Assembly (NCBI GenBank): GCA_030272585.1
Contig: BSYQ01000007.1
Span: 4,964,001-5,028,000 of the forward strand
Origin: Bryopsis sp. KO-2023
Lineage: Eukaryota; Chlorophyta; Ulvophyceae; Bryopsidales; Bryopsidaceae
Direction: 5' to 3'
DNA length: 64,000 nucleotides
Position 1 is the stretch's first letter. Each line of letters begins with the position of its first letter. Both the position numbers and the translations under genes were made by a program. The notes beneath the pieces are model-generated. The model was not told the DNA's origin. It ran no database searches and saw nothing but the letters and a program-made list of their open reading frames with translations. Positions 21,131-31,467 of the stretch are shown one piece after another.

Positions 21131-22828
21131 CTAGAAGTGCTCCAATTGTTTGACTGGGTTTGGGAATTGGTGATTTCGGTCCATCATGTCGAATACTTCG
21201 GTCAGTCCTGGATCGGCTTTTACCTTCTCCGCGATCCTGGTTAACACCTGATAGAAGTCAGACCCCTTGTCCACCTGCACTGCACCGCCCCGCACGATGC
21301 CCGGATTTTCTTCCATAGCCCTCAGCTTTGCTGTCTTGCACATCTTCAAAATAGCGAAAGTCTCCGCAGCTTTGGGATGATCCGCCACAGCGAGGCCGTC
21401 TGTCAGCGGCGGCATCATGAAGGGTGGCAAAACTGCGTCGAAGGGAGGAGAACACAGCTTCCTGATTCCTTGCACGAACTTTTTGTCCTCAAAGAAGCTG
21501 ACCGTCATCTTTCCACTCATCAATGTACTCCATGCGTGAGCCAAAACCGCGTCTTTTTTAAGAGCCTTGGAAAAGGCTGCCGCCGCCTTTTTAGGCACCG
21601 GCTTCACACTGTCTATCTGCTCTTCGATTGCCCTGCTCGCCTTCTGCACCCGCTGGAAAATCTGCTCGAAAGACGAGTATTGCTTCCTCGTCGTTAGACG
21701 AACACAGTTCGTCTTTAGTTTGAAGGGGTTGCCAACACCGTCGACCCAAACAGGCACGCGATCAGTGGGCGGCTCGAGAATAACAGACTCGTGTACACGA
21801 CCCTTTCGCCCGTTCAACTCAGGCCTCTTCTCCAAGTTGCATACCACAAATCCAGTACCTGGCGGGGTGATCAGGACGAGCTCATCCCGCAGAGCTGCGA
21901 CAAGTCGAGACCACTTCGCACCCAAGACGCCGTTTTTGTTCCTTCGACGAACGAACGTTTCAAGAGGCGTGACCTCAACACTGGACCCATCTTTGGCATG
22001 GAAAGAGCGCAGGTGACGAACGGAGAGCGGCTGCAAGAACTTTATCTTTCCCTCTTTGGTCGAAACGTTCGGCTCCATGAGGAACTTGTGGCTGAGATCC
22101 TGACCCACCATCCTCTTGGGGAGGGACTTGCAAAGCTCGTACACTGGAGTGGTGAACACCAGCAATGACACCAACTCCCCATCTTGCCGACGAAATCCAC
22201 TGTCTCCATATGCTGCCCCACAGACGTCAACATGCACCATACGCCTTTCACCTTGCCCTTCGACGATTGCGGCAACCCACCAGTGCGGGGCTGACGTCAT
22301 TGCCGCCTTTGGTGCGGCAGAAGCTTCTGGCACCCCGAAACCAACTCGTCGACAGACGTCGGCCCCGACTGAGCGCAGCATGTCTTGGTCCTCGTATGTG
22401 CTCAACACACGGATGGTGACACCGGATATTGGATCCCTGAGCTTGAGGATGCTGGTCGATGGGAGGTCTGAGACGTCGAACATGGTGGTGTTCATCACCC
22501 ATATATCAACAACGCGATCACCTTCGTAAGATAGTGGAATGCCGCTGTCGCACAGTTCTTTGAGGCCTTCTGCGACTGCATGGACGTGTCCGTCACAGCC
22601 TATAGCACGGTGGAGCTTAAGATGGCAACGCTCCTTTTCCTCTGGGCTGAGGATAACATGGTCGAGGTCGTCATACCAGAGGTCGTTGGCGGCGATGGAA
22701 CTTGCACTGGGGGCTGTCTCAAAGGTGCTCTTGTCGACGACCTTCGTTATGTGGATATGCAGGTTGTTATACTCCAGCAGCATTCGAGACAGCTTCGCTG
22801 ACACGTCGATAAGGTTAAAGCCCTCCAT
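21131..22828 (-). CDS. Uncharacterised intronless 565-residue protein
   Basis: One uninterrupted frame from ATG 22828 to the stop at 21131. It stays open about 75 bp upstream of this ATG, with no better start. I do not recognise the family. Visible features: a GHVHAV segment and many buried-strand-like stretches in the first half; a segment with ELNGRKGRV then PVWVDG and FKLKTNCVRL at about residues 340-385, like the small beta modules that carry LNGR-G-V patterns in unrelated algal proteins; then an Ala/Lys-rich helical C-terminus. There is no signal peptide or membrane segment. An intronless 1.7-kb gene is unusual beside neighbours with up to 27 exons. A retrocopy, a transferred gene or a member of a lineage-specific family are all possible. 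Placed next to a CACTA element, it might also be element-borne, but it lies outside that element's ends. Confidence 0.6.
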   Translation of the reverse strand: MEGFNLIDVSAKLSRMLLEYNNLHIHITKVVDKSTFETAPSASSIAANDLWYDDLDHVILSPEEKERCHLKLHRAIGCDGHVHAVAEGLKELCDSGIPLSYEGDRVVDIWVMNTTMFDVSDLPSTSILKLRDPISGVTIRVLSTYEDQDMLRSVGADVCRRVGFGVPEASAAPKAAMTSAPHWWVAAIVEGQGERRMVHVDVCGAAYGDSGFRRQDGELVSLLVFTTPVYELCKSLPKRMVGQDLSHKFLMEPNVSTKEGKIKFLQPLSVRHLRSFHAKDGSSVEVTPLETFVRRRNKNGVLGAKWSRLVAALRDELVLITPPGTGFVVCNLEKRPELNGRKGRVHESVILEPPTDRVPVWVDGVGNPFKLKTNCVRLTTRKQYSSFEQIFQRVQKASRAIEEQIDSVKPVPKKAAAAFSKALKKDAVLAHAWSTLMSGKMTVSFFEDKKFVQGIRKLCSPPFDAVLPPFMMPPLTDGLAVADHPKAAETFAILKMCKTAKLRAMEENPGIVRGGAVQVDKGSDFYQVLTRIAEKVKADPGLTEVFDMMDRNHQFPNPVKQLEHF

Positions 22829-23876
22829 TTCGGACACCCACTCGAGACTCGTACCCTCCGGTTGATTCTGAGCAAACTCTAAACCTAGCTTTCGAAAGCT
22901 TTCGTCGAAAATATGTCTGCCAGTTCAGTTCCACCCGGTGATATATATGAGATGGTGGGACGTCCGTGTCCGACACGGAGACGGACACAGAGGCCTGCTT
23001 GTTTGACTGATCGATGGGTGTTGATGGACTCGTCACCTCTTTTTTTCGATTAAACACGAAATTTCGCAAGTGTTTGAATAAATCAACACAAAATCACAAT
23101 CCTCCATCAGTCACTGAGTGGCACTCCTCCATGTGATGTCCTTCTTTTGGGATTGTTGGCATTGGCGTTTATCAGAAAATGCAAAAACGATGAGAACTGA
23201 ATTTCCAATGAATTTCAACATTAAAATACACATGGTCACTTTTGGTTTTTTACTGATCCTTGTAATAGGAGAATGCCTACACAATGTAATTGATGTTTGT
23301 TTGTTTGTAAAAGACTTTCCGGTCCGGTGCCATAACTTCGAGGCAATGCAAATCCAGAGATGCCCGTTATCACATTCACGTCGACATACAGGTGCCCCTC
23401 CGCAGGGGCCAACCATTGCTTTGCTGACCTCTGCCAATTCATCCTGGGAAAAACAAACATCTCACAGGGAGGAAAGCATTACTCATCATTATCAAAAGAG
23501 CAATGCTGGGGCCCCACACAGGGTTTATTATCCTGATGAACAAAAGTATCGAATCATGATTCGAATTTGAAGAAAAAAACAAAATTGCAAAGAGATAGAA
23601 ACGACACTTTTGTCGCATGCACATACATTTGTAGAACTGTATGTTTTGACAAAAAGCTGGTGCTCAACTGAGCGTACATACATTCATTCATTTTCCCTAT
23701 CTTTCATCATGATGAAAGCCCAGAGATATCTCGATATATATATATCCATATGATTTTCCGAAGAAACTTCCTCTCACTACCTGACAATCTCACCTAAAAC
23801 AAGTTTTAGTTGGAGTGAATCTTGGAGTGAAGCTGAATGAAAAAATAGTGTTGGCTCCACTGACCCAAGCTCCAAC
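22829..23876. other. Gene-poor stretch left of the CACTA element
   Basis: About 1 kb with no supported coding exon. It should contain the promoter of the minus-strand 565-aa gene. A (TA)n-type run lies at about 23734-23746. Confidence 0.4.
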
Positions 23877-23914
23877 CTGCACTAGTAAAAAAACGCCTAA
23901 AAAACACACTTTTT

Positions 23915-24296
23915 AAAGTGTGTATTCATATCGAAAAATTGTGTTTTGTTGTGTATTTTTCGGAAATTGTGTATCTGAAAAATTGTGTAACACAATTAAA
24001 ACCGTGTATTCTTGACCGCTTTTCGTGTATTTAATTGTGTATTCTAAGGGTTTTAATTGTGTATCTCCGTGTATTTACAGGAAATTGTGTATGTTCCTGG
24101 TGTCCATGAAAATGTGTATTTAAAGTGTGTATTCTTGTGTACAGCGACGGGAGATTTGGTGATCACTCGAAAGTGTGTATTTAATTGTGTCTTTCTGTGT
24201 AGGTGAACGGGAGATTTGTTGGGCATGGGAAATTGTGTATTCAAGTGTGTATTTATGTGTATGACAACTGGGATTGTGTATTTCTGTAGTGAAACC
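23915..24296 (+). repeat. Left subterminal GTGTATT array of the CACTA element
   Basis: About twelve copies of GTGTATT, with further GTGTATC/GTGTATG variants, irregularly spaced at 10-40 bp. All are in the same orientation. Confidence 0.9.
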
Positions 24297-24659
24297 GGAG
24301 ATATTCTTTCAAAACAATTTACAAAGATTGAATCCACTAGCCAAAAACCACCACCACCCAACTCACAAGATCCACAACACCCCTGCTCCAAACTTTTCGA
24401 GTCAAAAGCACTCGACAGAGGCGGAGCTGGCAAAACTGCAATGACCCTCTAAGACAGAAGCCTCTTCGGATTCCTTCGCTTCCAGAGCGATTCCAATCAC
24501 TCCAATATGGAGGCCCTCCTTTGCCAAGCTTGTGCAAGGACTTGCTGTCAAACAGGGTCATTGGAGGGATCAGCCAATGATCCCCCCAGCCCCCCTCCTC
24601 CACACACACACTATCTCCTCTTCTGTTTTCCCATAACATGGTGCTGATTGGTTTCTAGA

Positions 24660-24867
24660 GCAAACAGTGTTATCGACAAAGCTCGAAACGGTGGGATCGT
24701 CCAAGGAGTCGGTGCTACAAGGGCTGGATGTTTTGGAGTCGGTGGAGGGGATTCATGGCCTTTCGGCCTGGGAGGGGCTTCTCATCCTCCATGCAACAGT
24801 TGTCAAGCTGGGTCATTCGGAACTGAATTGGCCTGGGAGGGCCACCTATTCACAAACACAGATGGAT
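24660..24867 (+). other. Exon-like open segment inside the CACTA element
   Basis: A pyrimidine-rich stretch ending ...GGTTTCTAG is followed by about 0.2 kb of open frame with good codon structure (it includes SSKESVLQGLDVLESVEG and WEGLLILHATVVKLG) and then AGC followed by GTGAGT. Acceptor, open frame and donor together resemble a host exon. It may be a captured gene fragment or the relic of an element-encoded exon. I cannot name the family. Confidence 0.4.
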
Positions 24868-26083
24868 AGCGTGAGTACAGCTGCAACCTTGGGGAAAAGA
24901 CGAAGGGAATAGTGAACGTACGTCGGGGAAAGACCTTTTCCTTCTACTCACCACAGTAAGCGTTGCAGTGTAAGTTGTACATCCAACCCAGCCTGTGGCA
25001 GCCAGGGTTGGGACAGTAACTAGGTCCAACAGGTTCTCTGGTATTTTGCATTGGCCAGGATTCTGTGCCAATCGCACGACCAACCGAATTGTTGGGCTGA
25101 TTTTTTTTCTAGGGACACTTTTCACCAACCTTTTCACTGGCAGTGTAGGTAGAAACCACACCACACTTCTTTTTTACAGGAAGGATTCTCTGATCAGCAA
25201 AAAGTTGCGTTGCGTAATAGGACTAAAAAGGCAGGACATCTGCATCAATCTTTTTGCAAGCTTTTTTATTGAACCCAGCAGATTTCACATCAAAAAATAT
25301 TCCAAGTGTACAAGGGACTTGTATGAATGTCTCTCACACACAAATATATCTCTTCAGCTGACCAATTAGGAAGAACATACCTTGGACAACGAAGCAACCG
25401 ACAAGCTCACTTGTGTTAGAATCCCAGTGGATGATGGCGGCTATTTCTTCGGGGCTTCTCCAATTTTTGAATAGAAGGGGATTGGAAACAGGAGTATTGA
25501 CTCGGCATTTCCTAGTGCTTTTCCCACTGCTTTCTCTCTCTGCCTTTCGAGTGGTGGTTGCCTGGGCGGCCTCTTTTTCAGCCTGAAATACAAAAAACAG
25601 ATTGCTGGGAAGTAAAGAATCACGTTTTGAACATCACCAAAATAGTTGATTAGATTAACTGTTAATACCAATACAAAAGTAGTGTGAAAATACAGAAAAA
25701 CTGTCCAACACTCTTACCAAGCCAAGCACACTCCGACCAAGGAAAGGCAGCGATTAAATCTGACGACCCCAGGGTTTCGATCTCGGTTGTCGGCCCCCCC
25801 CCCGCCCGTCAGTAAGCATGGTCGTGTGCGTTGGGCGCTTCGTTTATGATCTCGCGTTCCTCTTCTAAAAAAAAAATGAAGAGCACGGTACAACAGCACA
25901 GCACTCCGCCCAACCTGTTCACTCAAACTGAGCACGTCCTCAGTTCCATCCGCGCGTCTTTTTCTCACGTCCAGCGCCAGCGCCAACGCCAACGCATGGG
26001 AACCTCGGCCCGCAATCACATCACGCTTGCGATCTGACAAGGAAAAGTACGGCTGATCCAGCAAGATACACAATTTTGTCTTC

Positions 26084-26195
26084 ATGAAATCATGAAACGG
26101 AAAGCTACACACAAATACACGCAAATACACAGTTTTTCTTGCTGAAATCATGGTACAACGGAAAGCTACACGCAAATACACACAAATACACAATT
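26084..26195 (+). repeat. Right subterminal repeat pair of the CACTA element
   Basis: Two tandem units of roughly 55 bp, each with TGAAATCATG, then ACGGAAAGCTACAC, then two AAATACAC motifs. These are the reverse complement of the left-end motif, as expected for subterminal binding arrays. Confidence 0.85.
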
Positions 26196-26251
26196 AAAAA
26201 CTGTGTTCAAATTTGAAATTGTGTTTTCTAGCGTGTTTTTTACTAGTGCTG

Positions 26252-26470
26252 AGTTTCAAACCCCGCTTGAAATTCAACCTCATTTTCAAATTACCTCCTT
26301 TGTTTCCTGGTATTCAGCCCCCTAGTTTACATTGACCTACTACAGTTTTACAGAGCTCCAGGAAACTGGATTCCCAACTCCACACCTATATATCAGAATA
26401 TGTGATCACAAAACACCACCAGTACCTCGAACAAATTTGAACTTATCTTTTGCAACCCCTTGCCAATCTC
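26252..26470. other. Flank between CACTA element and LURP-one-related gene
   Basis: Short non-coding stretch that includes the 3' UTR of the minus-strand gene ending at 26471. Confidence 0.4.
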
Positions 26471-27052
26471 TTAATCGGCTTGTTCCAGGTCGAGAAGAAC
26501 AATCGCTATCGAAACCATCAACGCCAAGTCCACCCCCGCAGCAACTTCCAGCACCGAAGCGCAGCCCCACCGGCCTGGCAAGATCAAATACGCTAGGGTT
26601 CGGCTGCCGTTCACAATGGCGAGTTCTCGATTCGAGAAGCTCCCCTTGACCTTCAATAATTCGCAACTCCCCTCTTGGCCAGACGCTCCCAACCGCAACT
26701 CTATCCTGATGGTTGACCGGGAAAACAATTTGAAGCGCTTCTCCACCGCCGCCACCTTGCTTGGATCGTTCCAGCGGAAGATTTCTCTACGATAATCCCC
26801 GACAGCTCTCAACATGAACAGGGGTTTATTGTCCGCGCCGAGAACAGCCTGCTCCTTCGTGAAGCTGCAACGCTGACGTTGAGATTGAAATAATTGGCGG
26901 CCCTGAAGATTTCGAACATTGAAATCGATACCTAGGGAAGATTTCTTAGCCTGCAAGAGAACCCTCGATTTTTCTTTGGCCGCCAATCTCGGCGTGCCGT
27001 TGGACGGGGATGCATCTTGAGACGTCAGGGTCCTGTCGGAACAATTTGCCAT
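26471..27052 (-). CDS. LURP-one-related (LOR, tubby-like fold) protein
   Basis: Single-exon gene of 193 residues starting at ATG 27052. The C-terminal half has the order of features seen in LURP-one-related proteins: a strand pair with LFMLRAVGDYRREIF, a KVKGSFSNRELAIVNGSRTL segment (family pattern: a K.G....R...I....G), and a final hydrophobic helix in EVAAGVDLALMVSIAIVLLD, matching the (P/A)GVD.AL...L.VV.D signature. The fold is a beta barrel around a central helix, related to Tubby and to phospholipid scramblases. Plant members act in defence responses but the biochemical activity is largely unknown. The first 60 residues are basic and poorly conserved. It sits between the CACTA element and SepSecS, on the same strand as SepSecS but 1.1 kb away. 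Confidence 0.7.
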   Translation of the reverse strand: MANCSDRTLTSQDASPSNGTPRLAAKEKSRVLLQAKKSSLGIDFNVRNLQGRQLFQSQRQRCSFTKEQAVLGADNKPLFMLRAVGDYRREIFRWNDPSKVAAVEKRFKLFSRSTIRIELRLGASGQEGSCELLKVKGSFSNRELAIVNGSRTLAYLILPGRWGCASVLEVAAGVDLALMVSIAIVLLDLEQAD

Positions 27053-28169
27053 GGATCGTCTCTCCTTTGATTTCGGACGCTTTCTTTTGAACTAACACGG
27101 AGAACAAACTTTGGAAGGGCACACAGACTTTGAAAGCTATTCACAACAGCGTATCCTGCGTTTGGTGTGGGGGCAGGAGTTTTTCACCTCAAGTGAGGGG
27201 TGGTTCTGTCATCACCTCTGAGGCCGAGAGATTTGATGCGACCTCTAGGGGTACCTCTTGGAGAGAACATAAAACGGCAGAAACTTTTTTGAAGACTGGG
27301 ATTGAAACAATTGTTTGGTTTGTGACGGTTTGTGGATTTTGGAAATGGTTGGCTGCTGGATTGATGGGTTGTGAGAGTCGGTCTGGTTAGAGTGGTTAAT
27401 GGGTTGACTGAAGGACTTTGGTATTTAGTTGGTTCTAGTCTTTGTTTGGGACATCATCTTTTTGTTGGTATTTGTATTCTGGCTTGAGGCTGGAGACGCT
27501 TCCCTGTTCGTGTGGGGAGTGTATATTATCTCCCGACTTCTATTTGACTCTCTCGAAACATTGCCACCTCATATCTCGAGCAAGATACAATGGTCAACAC
27601 AGATCAACACATTACAATTTGCGGGAGGTCATATAATCAATCAATCAATCGATGCTTACATGTTGCATGAGGAGCCAGGTGGCACTCTGCTCCTATCGCA
27701 ACCTGAGACCAAACAATAACCCCATCAAAAACAAACTGAATCCATAAGCCCTTCAACAAGAAACAACCAAAAACACACCAACTGCACTCATCCCAATTCT
27801 GTTCAATTCTGCCCATCCTGGAATCGATTCCACAATAAACCGAGTCACACTGACCTCTAATTTAAAAAAGTGCCTTCTCCATTCAGATGGATTGACAAGA
27901 GTTTTTGCAACAGACGAGGATGTTTTTTCTCCAGACAAATTTGTGTCAGTAGTAAACTTTACCAGAATCTGGTAAGAAAAAGCTTGGAAAACGTGTAACT
28001 CGGTTGCGTCTCTCAAAACGCTAACGTTTCCACTACACCTGATTTTGTGGGTACAGTATTCGTTGGAGTCCCCGATCCAAGAAGCAATCATGTCCGTCGA
28101 GTGAAATGCAAGTGGCACATTTTCTTTTCTTCGTTGAGCGGACTGTTTTCTGGCAGTTACGCTGCGGCC
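27053..28169. other. Intergenic region, LURP-one-related gene to SepSecS
   Basis: About 1.1 kb covering the SepSecS 3' UTR and the LURP-one-related promoter. Some open frames run through it but none shows family features or splice structure. Confidence 0.4.
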
Positions 28170-30997
28170 TTATGTTTCGACCCGGGGATCAGCTGCATGG
28201 TCCACCAGATCTTCCCCCAGGACAACCCCCTTTTGCTTGCGCCATTCTTTGAAACATTTACTGAGTCGGGAGACAAATTCGTCCACGTCGCTCCTCGCAG
28301 TTCCGAGGGAGGCGGCGGCGGTCATGTAATCACATGGGTACGTATCGTGGTGGGCACCGTAGCCATCAAACTCGACACCCGCGACACTTTGGCGTTTCCC
28401 CCTAGCCACCACACGAGTGCCCGAAACACACCTGAAGCAAAAACAAGCCACGTTTCATGAGGTCCCCAACCAAGATACAGGCATCGAATTCCACTCCCAT
28501 TAACGTGCAGAAACGGGCCTGTCACGTGGGGTCGGCGTCCCTACCTCGACCACAGCATCGATCCAAAGTAGGTAACGTCTTTTGATGCAGTTTGACCTTC
28601 ACGTGCCTCAGTTTTCAAAGTGCTGAGTGTCAGTCCCAGCGAAATGGGGTTGTTGGGGGTGGACAACACTCTTTCACCCATTTCTTCGGCAAAACCCTCC
28701 AGGCTCGATTTCATGTACTCATAAACAGTCGCCCTCTCTTCAAGAACCTTACAGGAAATATCACCAGTTTTCACCCCCAAAAAACACCACCATCTTTTCT
28801 TTTGGGCGATGCTTGCCCAAAAAACGTACCAAACCATCAACCAGTAAATTCACAACGAAAAGGAATCCTGGGGTGCAACATTTTACACAAAATGGTTGGC
28901 TTCATGCCTCACCTTTTTCCACCCAGACACCCCCCAATGGAGCAAGGTCATCAACAAATCCAAATGGGAAGATACCGCTGCTCGTCCAGGATACGATTTA
29001 TTGACCGCTTGGACAAGGTCCATGTTTGCCTTGGGACTTGCAACAACGGAGCCACCGACCGGCACCATGAAGTTCTTGTCCGTGGACTGAATGATAGCAT
29101 CCACCCGTCCTTTCCTCAGTGCACGCGTCACCTCCCTGGAATCGAGAGTCCAGACCACACCGTTTCAGATGCTATGGTGTCATTGATTGACCCCGAAACA
29201 TCGGCAGAAAAAAACAGAAAAGAAGACAGAAAATGGAAAAAAAAACAGAAAAAAGAAAGAAATGGAAAGATGTGAGGTACCGACAGATTTGGGCCGCCTG
29301 GACTCCGTAGGCATTGTTGATGATGTGGGGGACGCCCGATGCCAAGCACAGCGTTGCAACATCCACTATCTTGTCCGTTCCTCTGGGGGCAAAGCAGCTG
29401 GTAGTGGTGGCCACACACACAATATTGTCCGACCCTAACTCTTTGATTTTGTTTTCCACAGCGAGGAGGTCAGTTCGAAGCTCGTCCCCTTCGAAGATGT
29501 TCTCGATAACGATGGGGATGAGGTTGGCAGAGGCGATGGCTTTCAAGCATGTCTTTTGGTCTATGCGTGACCACAAAACATAACGAGCCTGAAAAAACCA
29601 AAATCAAAACATTGAACATCCATGATTTGGAAAACATTATTCTTTGAAAAAGTGGATCGGCCACACCAGGTGTCCGGAATAATGCATGTGGCATTCCAGG
29701 CAAAAAACAGACCCAGAAAATGAAGCAGCTAGCTTTTTCTTGCTGGAAGGGACTATGGTGTTTATTTTATTTTTTTTCTGGAGAGAAGATCCAGTGGATG
29801 CAAAGCTTGCACTCCAGGCTCCATACAAGCAAGCATGACGTCTGTTATTCAGACATTCTACCACATCTCAGATTTCCATTATCAAATCTGATCCCACAGC
29901 CGACCAATGCCATCAGACGATGTCGGAAGGAGGGGGGGGTTCCAGTCTGACACTGTTTCATCACATTCACCTGAGGGGGCCTCTGAGCCTTCAAAGCAAG
30001 CAGAGTCATTGTGATGGCCATTCCGGTCGCCAGAGGCAGAACTGTGACTATCCCCAAATCCTTTATGCCAGCGATATCCAATGCATGGCCTGCAAGTAGA
30101 TTCGCCAGTTTTGCAATTACAGAAGACCCGGCAGCCTGGATGGAACAGTACGTAGTGATTATGGGATTGTTTCAGTTGATCAAGATATCGTCATGATGAT
30201 GCTGCATTCATTGTTGGCATTTTGTTTCTGGGAATTGAAAGAGCCTTTGAACAACAGTGAAGGGTGGAAGTCTGTCAGAGCACCTTGGGTTGTTCAGCAG
30301 ATATATCCCCAGAGCGTCCTATTCCATGGGCCAGCCTGAAGGTTCAACATCAATGCGGGCATCTTGAACTCAGGAAACAGAAAACTTATTGCAAGGGTAT
30401 GCGTTCTACGAGCAGAATCGTCGGTGATGGACGTATCGACCTGACCTCAAATATCGCCGGGATACCAAATCGCAGGCAACCCTTCCTTCACGTTCACCCA
30501 CCCCAACATTGTCCAAGAAATTGTTGCTGTCCATCAAGGCCAGATCCTACCCAACAACAAAAAAAAAGTTGCTCTTTATAATCATCAACCATCAACTTTG
30601 CATCTGAAGGAACGAAATATCAAAATCGCAGCTTAATCATCAGAGGGAAATCCAGAATAAAAATCGACCGAAAATGTGGTGACATGCAGAGGTGTCGAGG
30701 GCGCTTTGGAAAGTGTCAAGATCTATTGCCATATATATATATATATATATACATACATATATTATATATACCCACAATGTTATCTGGATCTCATGGAGCA
30801 ATTTTGCAATGAGGTGATGTCATCGTCACCTGGACAAACGTTTCGATGGTGACGTCATCCCAGCCTTCCGCTGGGATCTTCCTTTCGGACAACAGCGTTT
30901 TGATCTTGCGCTGGCGGCGGGCCAGAGCTTGCGACCCTTGCGCCACATAAGATTTCGACACCAGCTGACACGCGATGTCGCAATTGTCGGAATTCAT
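28170..30997 (-). CDS. SEPSECS: O-phosphoseryl-tRNA(Sec) selenium transferase (SepSecS, SLA/LP)
   Basis: Eight exons: 30997-30830, 30546-30446, 30335-30284, 30135-29971, 29588-29281, 29135-28913, 28747-28545, 28431-28170. Phases close exactly, giving 493 residues against about 500 in animals. This PLP enzyme turns phosphoseryl-tRNA(Sec) into selenocysteinyl-tRNA(Sec) with selenophosphate, the last step of eukaryotic Sec synthesis. Clear landmarks: [10 protein letters not shown] near residue 45, [39 protein letters not shown] (phosphate-binding loop), [20 protein letters not shown], and the PLP-lysine segment [27 protein letters not shown] and [14 protein letters not shown] follow. The match runs the whole length with no break. 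It is divergent from SF3B5 with 194 bp between start codons. The start is the ATG giving [18 protein letters not shown], which lines up with the animal N-terminus. Confidence 0.96.
30738..30772. repeat. (TA)n run in SepSecS intron 1
   Basis: About 16 bp of perfect TA repeat followed by interrupted TA/CATA sequence, 60 bp inside the first intron. Confidence 0.85.
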
Positions 30998-31191
30998 GGC
31001 CGGGATCGCTGTCCAACCCACCAAGCGTTTTTTATGATGCCAAAATTAACCGCGTTTCGCAATGTTCGTACAACATCGACGAAACTCATCGCGCAAACTG
31101 GGTTCCAATTTCCTGTTCAGGGAAAGTTGGTTTTGGTTGTTTCACCTGCAGGCGTTGCGAGAATTGAGGGAGGAAGGGGGAACAAGGTCCG
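30998..31191. promoter_or_regulatory. Probable bidirectional promoter SepSecS/SF3B5
   Basis: Only 194 bp separate the two start codons, which face away from each other, so core promoters and both 5' UTRs must fit here. No TATA box stands out; CG dinucleotides are frequent for the region. Confidence 0.55.
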
Positions 31192-31467
31192 ATGGCGACT
31201 CTGCAAGATCGGTTTAATATCAACAGTCAGTTGGAGCACCTGCAGTCGAAATACGTCGGGACCGGCCACGCGGACGTCAATCGCTTCGAATGGGCGCTGA
31301 ACACTCACAGAGACAGCTATGCGTCTTACATAGGGCACCACTCGCAGCTGTGCTACTTTGCCGTCGCCGAGAACGAATCCATAGGGAGGGTGAAATATAA
31401 CTTGATGCAAAAAATGCTCTTGCCTTGTGGGTTACCCCCCGAGAGAGACGACGACGCTGGAGACTAG
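31192..31467 (+). CDS. SF3B5: Splicing factor 3B subunit 5 (SF3b10)
   Basis: Intronless gene of 91 residues, usual family length about 86. The N-terminal half is nearly invariant across eukaryotes and is seen here as NSQLEHLQSKYVGTGHAD, followed by EWALNTHRDSYASYIGH. Then come YFAVAENESIGRVKYNLMQKM and LPCGLPPE. SF3B5 is a small helical subunit of the SF3b part of U2 snRNP that contacts SF3B1 and helps branch-site recognition. The ATG at 31192 gives MATLQDRFN, aligned with the animal start. A core spliceosome subunit fits a genome with this many introns. It is divergent from SepSecS. Confidence 0.97.
   Translation: MATLQDRFNINSQLEHLQSKYVGTGHADVNRFEWALNTHRDSYASYIGHHSQLCYFAVAENESIGRVKYNLMQKMLLPCGLPPERDDDAGD

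Larger units (their letters stand above)
23880..26248. mobile_element. Non-autonomous CACTA (En/Spm, CMC superfamily) DNA transposon, 2369 bp
   Basis: The left end reads CACTAGTAAAAAAACGCC and the right end reads ...GTTTTTTACTAGTG. Reverse-complementing the right end gives CACTAGTAAAAAACACGC, so the terminal inverted repeats match over about 30 bp with small gaps. The element is flanked by a 3-bp direct duplication CTG (23877-23879 and 26249-26251). CACTA termini plus a 3-bp target duplication are the defining marks of this superfamily. Both ends carry arrays of the 8-mer GTGTATTT in opposite orientation: about a dozen close copies at 23915-24290, and at least four of the complement AAATACAC at 26110-26192. 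In known CACTA elements such subterminal arrays bind transposase. No transposase-like ORF is visible, so it would depend on an autonomous partner elsewhere. Perfect target duplication and near-intact ends suggest recent movement. Confidence 0.9.

Noticed and set aside
25758-25790. Minus-strand sequence resembling a T-arm (GATCGAAACCC)
   Set aside because: The stem does not pair and no anticodon arm or A box could be placed. It lies within the CACTA element.
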